64,000 nt of DNA from Hysterangium stoloniferum (GCA_015178975.1 WHVD01000002.1:1302001-1366000); one strand, 5' to 3'. Counted from the first letter of the stretch, positions 34,918 through 47,759 are shown. Program-made: numbers and translations. The notes: a model not told the origin generated them from the letters alone.

Positions 34918-37672
34918 TCAATACACATATCTGAAACCTTTCTTCCGGACTAAAGCTTCTTCAAATGTTATTCCCTCCACTGCAGGAATTGAGGTAATTC
35001 AGTAATATAATTATCTTATAATTGGCATGCAACTCACATCTGGCAAACTCTTCTACCCGCTCCCGGAGTGGCCCCTCCAAGAGGGGTAACTCTTGGGCAT
35101 CGAGAGCGTGATTTTCACGGATCAATATCTGCCGCACCACTAAGAGAATCATTAATCGAGGATACAATTAGCGATATTAAGGAACAAACCCACTAAATGC
35201 TATAGCTATGAAGAGTACAAACGCGCAGAGTCCGATTAACATACTCTTGTGATATGTCGGCCCCCACTTCGCTTTCCACACGAAGGATCCGAATCTTTGA
35301 TTATGGACGTTCATAATCAAGAGAATAGAGTGGAAAAATTACTCACAAAAGCCCGAGAGTACCAACTAGGAGAACATTAGCAAATGTATTTGAAAAAGAC
35401 ACTCTAACTGACATCCGTTTGTAAGACCAATGGCTGCTGCGCGTTTCGCGGGAGGTCTTGGAACAGTCTGATTCAAGAAATTAGGAGACACATCAAGTAA
35501 GGAGAATGTATAATATCTCACATTAGCGACCCAAACAATCCAGAGCGGATAGCCTGCCAATCAGGGAAATGTAGTAAAGGAAAACTGCCATGTCTCGGTG
35601 ACATACCTGTGGCGGACGCGCCTAACAAAAACAACGAGAAGAATCGTCCTCCAAAAGAGCTAGTTGACATGGGGATGATATAGCCCACGATTCCAATGCA
35701 CATCCACAATGTAATGTGCATAAATCGCTCTCCGGTTCTGTCTAAAATCAGGAACAGAGTTTCGGCACCTATAATTGCTTATGAATAGCAAGGAAAGCTT
35801 ACCAGCACTCCAAGCATTAAGCATGCACGTAATTGCTGTCACTGCCCACGGGGTTCTAGAAAATATGTATCATATACAAATCAACACACGGAGAAGCCCA
35901 AAACATACGCTGCGAGAAGTAAAGTGATCGTGGTTGAGAATCCTAGAGTGGCCGTCAATCTGGCGGACATTGATGTAAATATATTATTTGTGTTAGAAGG
36001 AGAGATAAATCTTACGTGGGAAAGAAAACGATGAAACTTAGACCAAGGTACCCGACACACGACATTAACATGAATAACTGAACTTTGACGTCCGTTATTG
36101 CCATCTTGAGGCCAGCCCATGCACTGCAGGGGAACAGACTAGTCAACATACCATTCTGGCAAAGATTTCTGTGATATATGAACGTACGAATCCTCCGAGC
36201 TGTCATTGTCTGCCTCTCCCGTATCTTCTGCTAATCTCATCTGAGCTAGATGTCTCTCAGAAGAAGATAACCAGCGTGTGTTATGAGGCTGTAGCTTCAT
36301 CAGTGACAATAGGTATGGATAAATTGGCACTATCATACGTAGTCGGGAAGGATAAACCTAGAATGTGAATGAGTAAAAGTCAGCGATATCTCGGCTGAAA
36401 CTTACATGGTCATAAAGCCAACGACGACAGTTATACATCCCTAGCACATGCACATTAGCTTCAAAATTTTAAAGGAGAGGCTAAACACCTCTATAATGAA
36501 CAGCCTGATTATATACATATTAGACTCGATTTCTAATACGCGATCAAATCTCACCATCGCCACGCCGCAAGGCCCTTTACGCCTTCCATACGTCTGAGAA
36601 CACCCGCAGCCATCAACTGATACCTCGTTGGACTTCTGTCATACTAAATTGTTGATAAAAGCGGCACTCACGGCCCCAAATGCATTGGAAATCATGACGC
36701 CGCAGACAAGTATCGAAGCCCGGAAGGCCAGTTCCTGCCAGTAGAGAAGTGTATGTGAAGAACATCCCACCCAAAGAATTATCGGTCTACCTTTCGAGTG
36801 TACCACCTACTGAGAAGATAGGTTGCACCCGGATAGAAGGCAGCTTCTGGAACGCCGAGAAGCACACGACAGACCATGACCCCGGTATAGTTTTGAGTGA
36901 CCTATGTAAACGTTTGAGACTATAAACATTTAAGATTTAGGGAAAAATGATGTGTACACCAGTTAGGGCAGATATAACGCCCCAAAGGACGACGCAGACA
37001 CCTGTAATTAACAATGTTCAGTGCTGTGACATGCCGGCCAGTGGCTGGCTTAGTATCGAACGAGAATACCAATGTAAATGGACGGCCTATTTGGTTCAAA
37101 AATTAGCCATCACCTTGGCCTGCGGAATGGTATGTGGAACTTACCTGGGTACTTTGTTCAACACCTGTTAAAGGATGTTAAAGAAAAAGAACACAGAAAG
37201 TAATATGACGACATTCCAAGAACATACCATATTGCACAGAACTTGCATAGGGGCATAACTGGCATATAGGATGGCTAGCACAGTATCATATTGTATGTCT
37301 TTGGGTGGCAATGTAAGTCAAGGACTTGTAGAGAGTTAGAGAGTGTAGGCCAGTACGATACCAACCAGAAAGACCTAGATCCTTTTCAAATCCCTGCAGC
37401 CTAGCCGTTGCCACGGAAGCACGGTCTGTAGGGGGAGTTAATCGTGGTGGGGGTCTCCTCAATGGTTCCACGGTCAACTTACCCATGTAATTCAGTATAT
37501 AGATCAGGATGAGCATAGGCATTAACCGCCAATCTAGCTTTCTTGTGAGAGCCCTTTCTGTCCGAATTCGGGATAGGGGATCCGGGACATTATCGCTCTG
37601 AACTTCTTGTATGTCGACGCATTCCTTTGCATCATGTTTGCTAAGGGAGTTATTCTTTGAGGATAAAGACAT
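34918..37672 (-). CDS. Dal5/Tna1-like MFS permease, copy 2, intact, 508 aa, 23 exons
   Basis: I traced 23 exons from ATG 37672 to TGA 34920-34918: 37672-37483, 37425-37366, 37298-37228, 37164-37145, 37086-37070, 37001-36958, 36901-36791, 36734-36672, 36616-36555, 36504-36489, 36440-36406, 36357-36339, 36288-36188, 36123-36016, 35959-35909, 35855-35803, 35741-35607, 35553-35522, 35467-35413, 35365-35347, 35294-35194, 35139-35038, 34979-34918. They sum to 1527 nt, in phase, without a stop. Signatures: NYMDRASVATARLQGFEKDL near residues 61-80, VLLGVPEAAFYPGATYLLSRW, PHNTRWLSSSERHLAQMRLAEDTGEAD in the central loop, GFRYVY at the end. It is a member of the MFS anion:cation symporter family (allantoate, nicotinate and related acids). 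Exons as short as 16-20 nt occur. Substrate unknown. Confidence 0.93.
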
Positions 37673-39889
37673 AAGGGACGGCTGGTGCGACCTTTCTCAG
37701 ACTGTGTGGTGGAAGGAAGGGAGGAGGCAGGCTACAGTAGGGATTACCATTCACTAAACTACAGTGGACCGAACACCATGCTTATATCCATCTATCTTCA
37801 AAAGAGTCAAAGAGCTCTCGGAGGTGGAGGAACCGCGGCTCATTGGACTCCAATCTGACCAAGCATTCATTGGGCAGGTGGCTTTTGCTCCGTAAGAATG
37901 TACTATGGAAGGTCCTTGCATGTGTCATGGGTGAAGCCTCGAGAGAACTCCACCCCAAAACTTTTTACTGATGAGTTGATGGAGGGAATGTGAACTATTT
38001 CTGTCAGTGCATTTACACCCGCGGATGCGACCAGTTGTCAGCAGATACTCCTGCGCAATCCATAGCATCATCTCTTTTACAGCGAACATGAGAGTTATTA
38101 GTACACCATCGGATGAATTTCCCCCATTAGTTACCTGCATTTGTAATAGTCCCCAACGAGACAAAAGAATCATAAAGAAGATGCTGCGTATCATTGAAGT
38201 TCCAATTCCTAAATATCTCTGAACTGCATCGGAAATTTCAACTGTTCCGAGAATTCCGAAGAAAACCCGGTGTCAAACACAACATTCTCCATGTGGGCCT
38301 AGCAGAACTTCGAAGTTGGGAATCCACCTCGCAGCGCAGGCTGGCGCCTTGTATGACAGATACGTAGCAGAAGGTCCCCCAGAGAACTCAAACAAGTTAA
38401 TAAGCATGATTTAAAAGCGCATATACTTATCAAATTTGCACTAGGCCATGTGATCTGCCGAGAGATCAGGATTAAGCTTCCTCAACTTTGGAGGAATAGT
38501 TTCGTCCATACTGCCAAATCAACTATCTTCTCTCGGAAAACGCAAGTGTTCGGGACTTGCAACAGATCATCGAGGAAATATCAGAAGATATATATATGAA
38601 GAAGATCTCTTCGAGCGAAATACTTTTCATAAAAGTAGTTCTTAGTAGTGCCGGCCGTTGATCCCATGTAAGCCAGCAGTCCTGTCTTAATTTTTTTGGT
38701 GATAGCTGGCGCTTAAAGTTGATACTGCATAAGTAGAAGCTCGATAATAACATTGTCAAACAATTTGTGAGCCGCGGCTTGTGTGTCGGCCGGAGCGGTG
38801 GAACTTCAAATTTTTTGTAACTATGAAAACTTTATTTCCGCTGTAGCACGTGGCCTGGGTATAGTGAGCCGAGGTTATAAATATATCTTAGTCGCAGCCT
38901 CCTTAGTTGTTCACCCAACGGTTCCAACTAAGGCTCATTTGATATAGTCTCTTTTATCTCTACATCCACCCCCTTGAGCAATGCTGCAATAATAGTCTAT
39001 TTTCCTAGGTAGTGTTGCCCACGGCTCACACAGTTGCCACGATTTGCAGAACTTGACCAAATTACTGGAAATATAATATATTCGACTTTGGACTTTTTCA
39101 GCATATGTCTTCCCTTTTCATTAATTGCCCTTGAATGCTTGAAGCCATGGAGCCAAGCCGGAATTAGTCAGCCAGCCAGCGAACCAGCCGTGCCGGCAAC
39201 ATTATTCGAGTCACATTTAAAATGAAGATTCTTTGCATTCGCTGAAAGTCGGAAGTTTGCTTCCACCATCGTCTTGCTGTATGGACATCGACAAATCCGA
39301 TCCAGCAAGGAAACTTGCTGGCCTCGGTACTCGCTCCCAACCGTATACTACCCACCACTGGGTCACCAAGATTCTCAGAGTTCGATGCACGCGTAGGTCG
39401 GCACGAATCGTCTATCTTATCACTCCCTTTGGACCAGGCTCAGTAGTAGACTCCTAATCAGTAATTCTGGATGGGCGAAACGGTCTGGGTAGCGGTATCC
39501 CCCTGATGAGAGCTCTCGTCGGCTCGAAACCGTTACTATCCCGTTTCCCCTAGCCACCCTCTACACTAGCTGACAAAGTTCTATCTTCGGAGACAACTGT
39601 TTGCGGCGAGTGATAAGGTGGTGGTCCGCCCAGCGGCGCTCTGGTGGACGCTGGTGACCATTGCGTTGTCATGGTCACCTGGCTAATACTTATGGTGGGG
39701 GTCTTGGTTACGCTATTACGTAGACTAGAAACACGGGCAAATTTGATAGGTTGACGCTGCTACCTATCCTACGATCCTCCTGTACTTATGTAGACTCTTA
39801 CATACGTGCTGTCCCCTCTTCACAGGTAAGTCATGATCATTCTTGACTTGCATGCGATATGCTATACATGTGCGCATTGAACCATAGGG
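37673..39889. other. 5' flank of permease copy 2 and intergenic DNA
   Basis: 37673-38240 is related to the flank of copy 1. Beyond that, CpG-containing host-like DNA with short open frames and no recognised domain. Confidence 0.5.
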
Positions 39890-40390
39890 CTTCCTTGGCG
39901 AGAAGGGCGAGGACGAGATTGTACGTATATCGCATCCTGCCCTGTATGTCTACTTATCTGTTCAACTGTGTTCGATAAACGCCGACTCAGCTCCCCGCAG
40001 GTGTGCTCTGACCAAACCTGGCTCGTCGCCGTTTACGAGTGGACACGGAAGATTCGTCTACGCCTCTATTCCAGCTATATAAACCGCGTCATTGATGTGT
40101 CTTTTGTGTCGTCTCCGCATGGCGTGTGGCTTTTGGAGGAGAACATGTTGTAGTACGAGGGGTTTAACAGTGAGGGGAGTATGTATCCTTTTGCGCTTGC
40201 TTATGTTGTACGGGATACGGCCGTTGTGGATGAGGAGAATGCTGGAGACTGGTTTGAGATGACAGGTATTTGGTTTGTATGAGTTCCGTATCTTCTTTTT
40301 TTTCTTTCTATGCGTTGCGTTACAATACCGATTACTCATCCCATCCTCAGGATACGGATCACAGCTACAGTGCAATGGGCGAAGACCCAT
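39890..40390 (+). pseudogene. Unidentified gene remnant, related to 47760-48440
   Basis: Encodes VYEWTRKIRLRLYSSYINRVIDVSFVSSPHGVW-type sequence to a TAG near 40151, then in the same frame continues DTAVVDEENAGDWFEMTG before a GTATTTGG donor-like site. The 47.8-48.4 kb region shares the end (CTGTTGTGGAT, GGCAGGTATTTGG, GATGCGTTATGCCATGAT-type, ATCACAGCTACA). Family not recognised; both copies look broken. Confidence 0.4.
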
Positions 40391-41329
40391 ATGCATTTAG
40401 TATACTTCCTACTTCTTAAGTAATCGCCACGATCGGGAACCCGCTCTGTCAGTTCGATACTAGTCCCTGGGGTGCAGAAATCGCATGTGCAATTGGTGCA
40501 GGGTAGCCTTATAACTGAAATCCGTGCCCCTTCCTCCCTTAACAATAACCAATACCTATTAGGAAACGAGTATTGAAGAGCCTAGCGCGCGAACAAAATA
40601 TGAGACAATGTGTCGCAATGAAACAATACGTTTTATTTCTTTTTGAATCTCCTCAATGTACTATTATATACATGCGGTCTAGTAGGAAAAGTCTCTCAGT
40701 GATTTATTAACGCTGAGAGTATATAATTATATTGTTCTTCTCTTGTTTATGATATAACTCATGTATACTTAGTATTAAACTGTGTAGTAGTTAAGGGGCT
40801 ATTGGATGCTCCCAATCATGAGAACAACCAAGGCCATTATACCATACCACAGGGTTATAAGGTACCCATTTTGTCTTACAACCATTTTTCAATCATCACA
40901 TCCTATATTTCTCTAATATTGTTTACCACTATTTTCCTGCTTTTGAACTCCATATAAGAACAGCCAAGGATATTAGTCTATACCTCAGTCAATTCACACT
41001 GTGTTGACTGAGGTATGTTACTGTTAGGATCCGCACCTTTTTGGGACCCCACAGCTTGTTTCTATGCTGGCAAATCTTCTAGCACCCTGACATTGGTACC
41101 TCAGACTATGGGGCTACTGCCTCAGCACCCTGAAACTTGGTTTACTGTAGATTACCTCTCTAGTCATTCCATTCCATCTCTGTCCCAATGCTCTCCCTTC
41201 ATCTGTTCTATGTGTACACATTGCTTGCCATCTCATACCCTTTAGAATACTTTTGTTACATCCCATTTAGTTTAGCTTGCCCTTTCCATGCTTCCCTTGA
41301 CCCATTGCTACCTCTCACTTCCTTGATCA
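40391..41329. other. No gene seen; 12-bp inverted repeat at 40981-41015
   Basis: AT-rich. TACCTCAGTCAA and TTGACTGAGGTA form a perfect 12-bp hairpin with an 11-base loop. Confidence 0.6.
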
Positions 41330-41700
41330 GACCTCTGGCCCTCTGTTATACCTTTGTATAAAGTTCCTACCATGTATTATGCTACAGTTTTTTAGATTGA
41401 AACTTGACTTAGATTGCCCCTCTCTTGTGTTTAATTCCCTCTACTATCCTCCTAATCTCTTGAAGATGTCATTGGCCAGCCATGACTCTTACTCCCTTTG
41501 ACCCTTAGCATTTCAGCCCTCCAGTCAATTCAGCTAAGTGTTGTCCTTAGTCTAAACTCATGCTACCTGTTTGTTCTGAAATACCAGAGCACCCTAACAG
41601 TTAATGTGAGGGCACAACACATAAGTTGAAGTCAAGCTCCACTTGTTTTGTAGAATTGGACCTCCCAATTAGTATGATTTACCTTTTTGAACCCCCTAAA
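41330..41700 (+). repeat. LTR remnant, family 3, with hairpin motif
   Basis: Best preserved piece of this family. Motif at 41609-41640 in minus sense reads GGC, CAAC, loop ACATAA, GTTG, AA, GTC. It lies about 220 bp from the end of the NLR gene's ankyrin frame. Confidence 0.65.
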
Positions 41701-41920
41701 AATCATCTCTTTTTGTCTGTGAAGTTCAATTCCCAGAGACTCCATGGAGTATTTCCCAAATATCATATCAGGTTCTGAACCATCTTCCAGACTATCAAGA
41801 TCTGGAATCCCTGTTCGTAGCCCACAACAGCTAGCTCATTATTGTTGGTTCTTTTATGGTTTCAATCCTAAAGCAAGTTCCTATATTTTTCTGTAAATAC
41901 TGTCATAATCAAGTGAGATA

Positions 41921-44900
41921 CTAGAGAATTGTCAATACCTGTAAATTCAAGCCCTGACAAATGGATGTTGTGGTCAATTTGGAACATAATAAGAATGTCA
42001 CCAGAACCCAACCCTCACCCCTCAAGTACACCTTCAACCTAAATCCCATCCTGGTATTACTCTGCCTTTTGACAGTTGACTTCTCCACATATCCCAAGTC
42101 ATTTCTGGCCTGGACAAGGAGTAGCTGGACCATGTCAATATTCTTCCTTCTCCAGGAAGCAGCAATCAGTGCAGTGCCATAATCACCACCTGCCTGTGCA
42201 TTGATGTTTGCACCCTTGTCAAGGAGTAGCTGGACCATGTCAATATTCTCTCTCCTCTGGGAAGCAGCAATTAGTGCAGTGCCATAACAGCTACCTGGCT
42301 GTGCATTGATGTCTGCACCCTTTTCTAGGAGTAGCTGGACCATGTCAATATTCCCATTCCTACAGGAAGTAGCAATCAGTGCAGTCCCATAACGACTATC
42401 TGGCTGTGCATTGATGTCTGCACCCTTTTCAAGGAGTAGCTGGACCATGTCAATGTTCTCATTCAAGGAAGCAGCAATCAGTGCAGTCCCATAACCACCA
42501 CCTGGCTGTGCATTGATGTTTGCACCCTTGTCAAGGAGTAGCTGGACCATGTCAATATTCTCTCTCCTCTGGGAAGCAGCAATTAGTGCAGTGCCATAAA
42601 AACTACCTGGCTGTGCATTGATGTCTGCACCCTTTTCTAGGAGTAGCTGGACCATGTCAATATTCTCTCTCCTCTGGGAAGCAGCAATCAGTGCAGTCCC
42701 ATACTTGCCACCTGCCTGTGCATTGATGTCTGCACCCTTTTCAAGGAGTAGCTGGGCCATGTCAATATTCCCATCCCAGGAAGCTGCAATCAGTGCTGTG
42801 CCAAAATATCCAGCTGTCTGTGCATTGATCTCTGCACCCTGTTCAAGGAGTAGCTGGACCATGTCAATATTTCCACTGCCGGAAGCAACAGTCAGTGCTG
42901 TGCCATAATCACCCCCTGCCTGTACATTGATGTCTGCACCCTCTTCAAGGAGTAGCTGAACCATGTCAATATTCCCCCTCCAGCAAGTAGCAATCAGTGC
43001 TGTGCCATAATTGCCATTTACCTGTGCATTGATATCTGCACCCTTTTCAAGGAGTAGCTGGACAATGTCAAGATTTCCACTCCAACATGCAGTAATGAGG
43101 GCTGTGCCATAATTGCCACCTGCCTGTGCATTGATGTCTGCACCCTTTTCAAGGAGTAGCTGAACAATGTCAACATTTCCCCTCCAGCAAGTAGCAATCA
43201 GTGCTGTGCCATAATTGCCACCTGTCTGTAAATTGACATCTGCACCCTTTTCAAGGAGTAGCTCAACCATGTTAATATTTCCACTCCAGCAAGCAGTAAT
43301 GAGGGCTGTGCCATAATTGCCATCCACCTGTGCATTGACATCTGCACCCTTTTTAAGGAGTAGCTGGACCATGTCAATATTTTCACACAAGGAAGCAGTA
43401 ATCAGTGCTGTGCCATCATTGCCCCCTGTTTTTGCATTCTGCACCCTTTTCAAGGAGTAGCTGGACCATGTCAATATCCACACTCCAAGATGCAGCAATC
43501 AGTGCTGTCCCATAATCACTACCTGCCTGTGCATTGATGTCTGCACCCTTGTCAAGGAGTAACTGAACCATCTCAATATTTTCACTCATAGAAGCAGCAA
43601 TCAGTGCTGTCCCATAACTGCCACCTGCCTGTGAATTGATGTCTGCATCCTTTTCAAGGAGTACCTGGACCATGTCAATATTTTCACTCCAGGATGCAGC
43701 AATCAGTGCTGTGCTATAATCATCATCTGTCTGTGCATTGATATCTGCACCATTTTCAAGCAGCAGCTGGACCATGTCAACAGCTCCTTGCTGGCATGCA
43801 GCAATCAGTGCTGCACTGTAATTATCACTTTTCTGTGCTTTTATATCCCCACCACATGCTTGTGCATTGACATCTGCCCACTCTTTCAATAACCATTTTG
43901 CTAAACTGAGCAGATCATATTTCACTGCTACAACCAATGGTGAATCATCTGTTTTGAATAACTTCCCCCCAGCTATTTGGTTCAACCATATCTTAAATTG
44001 TTGACTCTGGTCTAAAAACAGTGTTTGCACTGGTAAATCTGTGCTGTCATTGCCAGTAAACTGGTAGTGTGAAACCCATCTCTTGGCACAATACCATAGC
44101 AAGGGATAATCACCATCAATAGTGGACAACTCAGTTATGGCACCAGCATATTCCTCTTGAAACTGAAGTAGATAGGTTACACACATCTGTGCTATGTGCA
44201 AATGTGACAGTTTCTCTTCCAACTGAAAGTTTGGAGGTGGCCCTCCTGATCCAAAATTTAACATTAGATATTCCTTTACAGAGAAATGGGCCAGTTTAAT
44301 GTAGCCTACCAAGATATGTTACACAAAATCATATAAGGACATCTGTTTCCTTACCTTTGTTACACACAACAAAGCTTGAACAAGCCCGGAGAATGTCCTT
44401 TGGATTATGATATACTCCTTTAGAATTAAAAGGAGGCTTTGTTCCACCAACTTCAAATCTCAAATTGATTCCAGGAATTTCTTGTAACTCTTTGGATTTT
44501 AAAGGGTGAAATGAAAATGCTAGCCATTGGAAGAATTTTATGGCATCAACTTGAAGGTTTTTAGGGATTCTGTCAATAACTTGTGTATATGTCTTATAGA
44601 GGCTTGTTGGAAGATTTTCAAGCTGCTCCTCTATATTTTGATCACTACAGCATTCAACAAGATCTTCAAGTTGCAGTGCAACCCATCGAAACCTGAAGAT
44701 AAAGAAATAATATAAAAGTACAATGGTCATACAATTGCAAAATTCTTACATTCCTTTGGCCTTTGAGTCAAGTGTGTTGAGGATAGTCTGTCTGACATCC
44801 TCAGAAAAACCAGAGAAATCACTAGTATTAAGGACTTTATCTCTGATATAAGACTCTATATCATCATTTCCAGAAGCATTGTTGAGATCCACATATTGTG

Positions 44901-46927
44901 AGTTGAGATCCAACGACTCCAACATTGTAGTGATATGTCTCTCTGGGCGAGCAGTGCCTAGAAGATGTACTTTTCCACTATTTTGACCAACCAAGTTTTG
45001 AATCCACCTTAACAACTGCTGATGGTCTTCACATTCATCCAAGGCATCTAAAATTATATAAACATGATGAAAGACAGCCAAGAGATGGTTGATTATATCA
45101 GAAAGAGAGGCAAGTGTTGGTGACTGGTTGCCATTGTTATATATGGGTAACATGGACAGAGGAACCTGAGGACATTGTGCAAGCAATTGCCTGATGATTA
45201 ACCGAAGCAATTTGTGATAGAGACGGAACCCTTCCTGTGCATCTCTAGAGTCAAAGAAAAAATATGCCACTGCATATAATGACTTTTCATGGCAATGTTT
45301 TTCAATATTCCTGATGATTGTGGAACTATTTGGGGTGATTGTAAAAGGATATATAGAGAACTGGTGTATTCTTACCACAAGATTGATTTTCCCGAGCCCA
45401 CTGTGCATTCCAGATGAATAAATAATAATACTTGTACCATCACTCACTGCTTCCATAAATCCACAAACAAGGCTTAACACCATCTTTCCATTGCATGAAT
45501 TCAACACTACTAGTAAACCAAGTCCCTGTACCCTCCATACAGATTCCTTGTGCCACAAGGTAATTCCCTGATGGATCAGGAGCAGCAAGCCAGTCAAAGA
45601 TCTTTTTGCTAAGCTCTACCATGGCTTTGACAATTTTAAACTCAGTTCTTGTTTGCAGGAGCCAACTCAAAATTACCTGGATCCATAACCTGTCTCTGTC
45701 CCGACGTACCAAGGGGCAAGGAAATACCATGCTTCATCCAATTCAATGCAATGTGAGAAGGAGCAATATCCATCATTTGTTGCAATTGGAAAACTATATT
45801 ATTGTAGTCATCATCCTCCTTCGATGGGAACTTAACCATTTCAATATGAGTCTTGTGAATACCGAGAGATGCAGCGTTAACAGCCCCTGGCACTACAGCC
45901 GAAGAGAATGGAATAACCTGGCGGGAGTCAGCCAAACCCTCTCTCAAAAGACGTGCAGACAGGGAATAAACTCACTGCATCTTCCATAAATCCTAGTGCA
46001 GCATACAGTTCATAGCAAAACACTGTCTTGAAGCGGGCACTAATAGAGTTGTACTGTATCAACTGTTGTTGTAATGCTTCCGAATGTAAAAGCAAAGGCT
46101 TAAGTAACGGGTTATCCTGCAGAGACCCAAGTGATCGGCCATCCACATGTGACCGAGTCCACTCAAGGAGGTCCATGCCCTGATGGGGAGTTCCCATGAA
46201 AATCACACCATAGGTTGATATTTCAACTGCCTTGTGATCACCAAGATGGCCCATATGAGCCGAGCTCGCATGAACAAGTGCCTACCAAAGTTGAAGCAGG
46301 ACAATTATCATCGTATGGGTCTACTCACATTTTTCAATATGATTCCACCAAAGCTGTGCGCAATAAATATCAGCGGTCTGTGCTAATCACAACATTTATC
46401 AGAAAATAACCATAAAATGTACCGAACCACGAACGCCCGTTCCAGTAGATATTCTGAATGCAGATAATTTGACCACTAAATCTCCAGATATACCATATAG
46501 TGTCTGCTGTGATCGATTCTCGCCCTGTGTACGCGCATCATAACCGTAAGTAAGAATTCTGGCGGAAGATAACGCCTCTGGCAAGAGATCGCGTAGCCAA
46601 AAGACACCATTATCTGCAGTGAAGGATGCCTCCCGGTGGCCATCGAGGCCGTGTATGGCAACGATACTGTAAGGAGGTCAGCAATCATCGTCTGATAAGG
46701 GAGATATCACTTTACTCGATGGTGGGAGATTCCCCTCCAGATGCAAGTTCTTTCAACCCGAAATCGTATGCCCCAGGAGTGGACTTGAAAAGTTTAGGAT
46801 GAGACAAAAAGGTTGACATGTTGGACGGTCGGTAGAGGATGTGTGAATGTGGTGAAGTGGGTATCAAGGCGGTGCCCATGAACCTGTCACGCGATAGCGG
46901 TGCTCGGTGCACCGTTATGTTCTTCAC
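41921..46927 (-). CDS. NLR-type gene: lipase-like, NACHT, ankyrin repeats; frameshifted
   Basis: Multi-exon minus-strand gene. The 5' part (46927 to about 45900) encodes a PGAP1/DUF676-like alpha/beta-hydrolase: DIVAIHGLDGHREASF, DLLPEALSSARILTYGYDA, then RPLIFIAHSFGGIILKN with the nucleophile elbow, then STYGVIFMGTPHQG. Next comes the linker DWLAAPDPSGN and a NACHT domain whose P-loop GSMGSGKSIL is made by joining 45448 to a 25-nt exon 45400-45376. The Walker B region is VYIILDALDEC near 45040-45075. After the helical region (44730-43950) follow about 18 ankyrin repeats. A 5-bp deletion near 43435 shifts the frame: the upstream frame stops at 43416, while 13 further repeats read open to 41921. 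Fungal NLRs of this plan are linked to non-self recognition; that role is inference. If the frameshift is real the product ends after five repeats. Confidence 0.85.
42125..43890 (-). repeat. Ankyrin repeat array, period about 99 bp
   Basis: Eighteen units of 33-35 residues on the pattern YGTALIAAS--NIDMVQLLLEKGADINAQ. Many units are almost identical in DNA over 60 bp or more (for example those at 42190-42300 and 42500-42610, both with the insert RRENIDMVQ). Such identity indicates recent unequal exchange. Units on both sides of the frameshift are equally alike. Confidence 0.9.
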
Positions 46928-47244
46928 ACGAATAAGAGGCGCCTTCTATGTGCAGATAATAATATTTACAATCATTACAACATGCTAGTCTTGTCTCGAT
47001 TAGAATTCGGGTAACTGGAACGGCGTTCTACCCTGCTCAGGCCGAGTTTTCCAGGTTGTGGAAATTCTTGGGAGGCAGGTGGGGATAGATTCATTTTGAT
47101 TAGGTATTCGAACGAATTCAATGTTATCGTCCATTTTCAATGTTTCGCCACCACATTCGTATCGGCTCCCATTCGTCCCTCACAGGTGGCGTACAACTCC
47201 AATTATTACCGTGAAGTGCATAGGAATTCTGAGAAGGCCGAAGG
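46928..47244. other. Upstream of the NLR gene, no gene seen
   Basis: CpG-containing DNA with no supported frame. The promoter of the NLR gene would lie here. Confidence 0.5.
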
Positions 47245-47513
47245 TATTAAAAATAGTATGAGTTGGCTTATTGTAATACACAATCTACAAGTGGGTAATG
47301 GACTTGTAATAATAGTACTTGCTTTTCAATCAATGTGTCAGTTAGTGAATCACCTTCTGACATGATAGGTTGGATGCTAGTTTAGGTGTACACTGGTTCT
47401 GGCATGCATTAATCTCAGAAAACATGGTCCACAATTAGCATCCTCCTATGAAAAAGTGAATAAATGGGTGACCCGCCCCTAGGAAAAGGGTGGTTTCATC
47501 ACCAATTCCAACA
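47245..47513 (-). repeat. Solo LTR, Copia-like family 4, near-perfect TSD
   Basis: 269 bp; minus strand starts TGTTGGAATTGGTGATGAAA and ends TTTTTAATA. Flanks GAAGG (47240-47244) and GAAGA (47514-47518) differ by one base. Confidence 0.82.
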
Positions 47514-47759
47514 GAAGACCAGATTGGGATGTGAATAGTGTTCTATCTTATCCATCTATCTTCCTAGCCGTGTTTGATCCACACGCTTGTTCCCTGAGTT
47601 CACGTTAATCCGAAGACGCCGAACTCACCGTTCCTTATCCACTGGAACAGCATACCTTGTCCACGCATATCTCATACGCGGCACCTAATCCTAATAGCTT
47701 ATTTTCGGGTTGACGGGGGGCTAGTCATTGTCTTCAGTTTTATTTGTTTCGTTTTAATC

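Noticed and set aside
37280..37300. Lost splice acceptor in permease copy 2 (ACAA where copy 1 has ACAG)
   Set aside because: The real acceptor is the CAAAG a few bases upstream in both copies, which keeps phase.
42618..42908. Plus-strand frame opposite the ankyrin array
   Set aside because: Periodic shadow of the repeats on the other strand.
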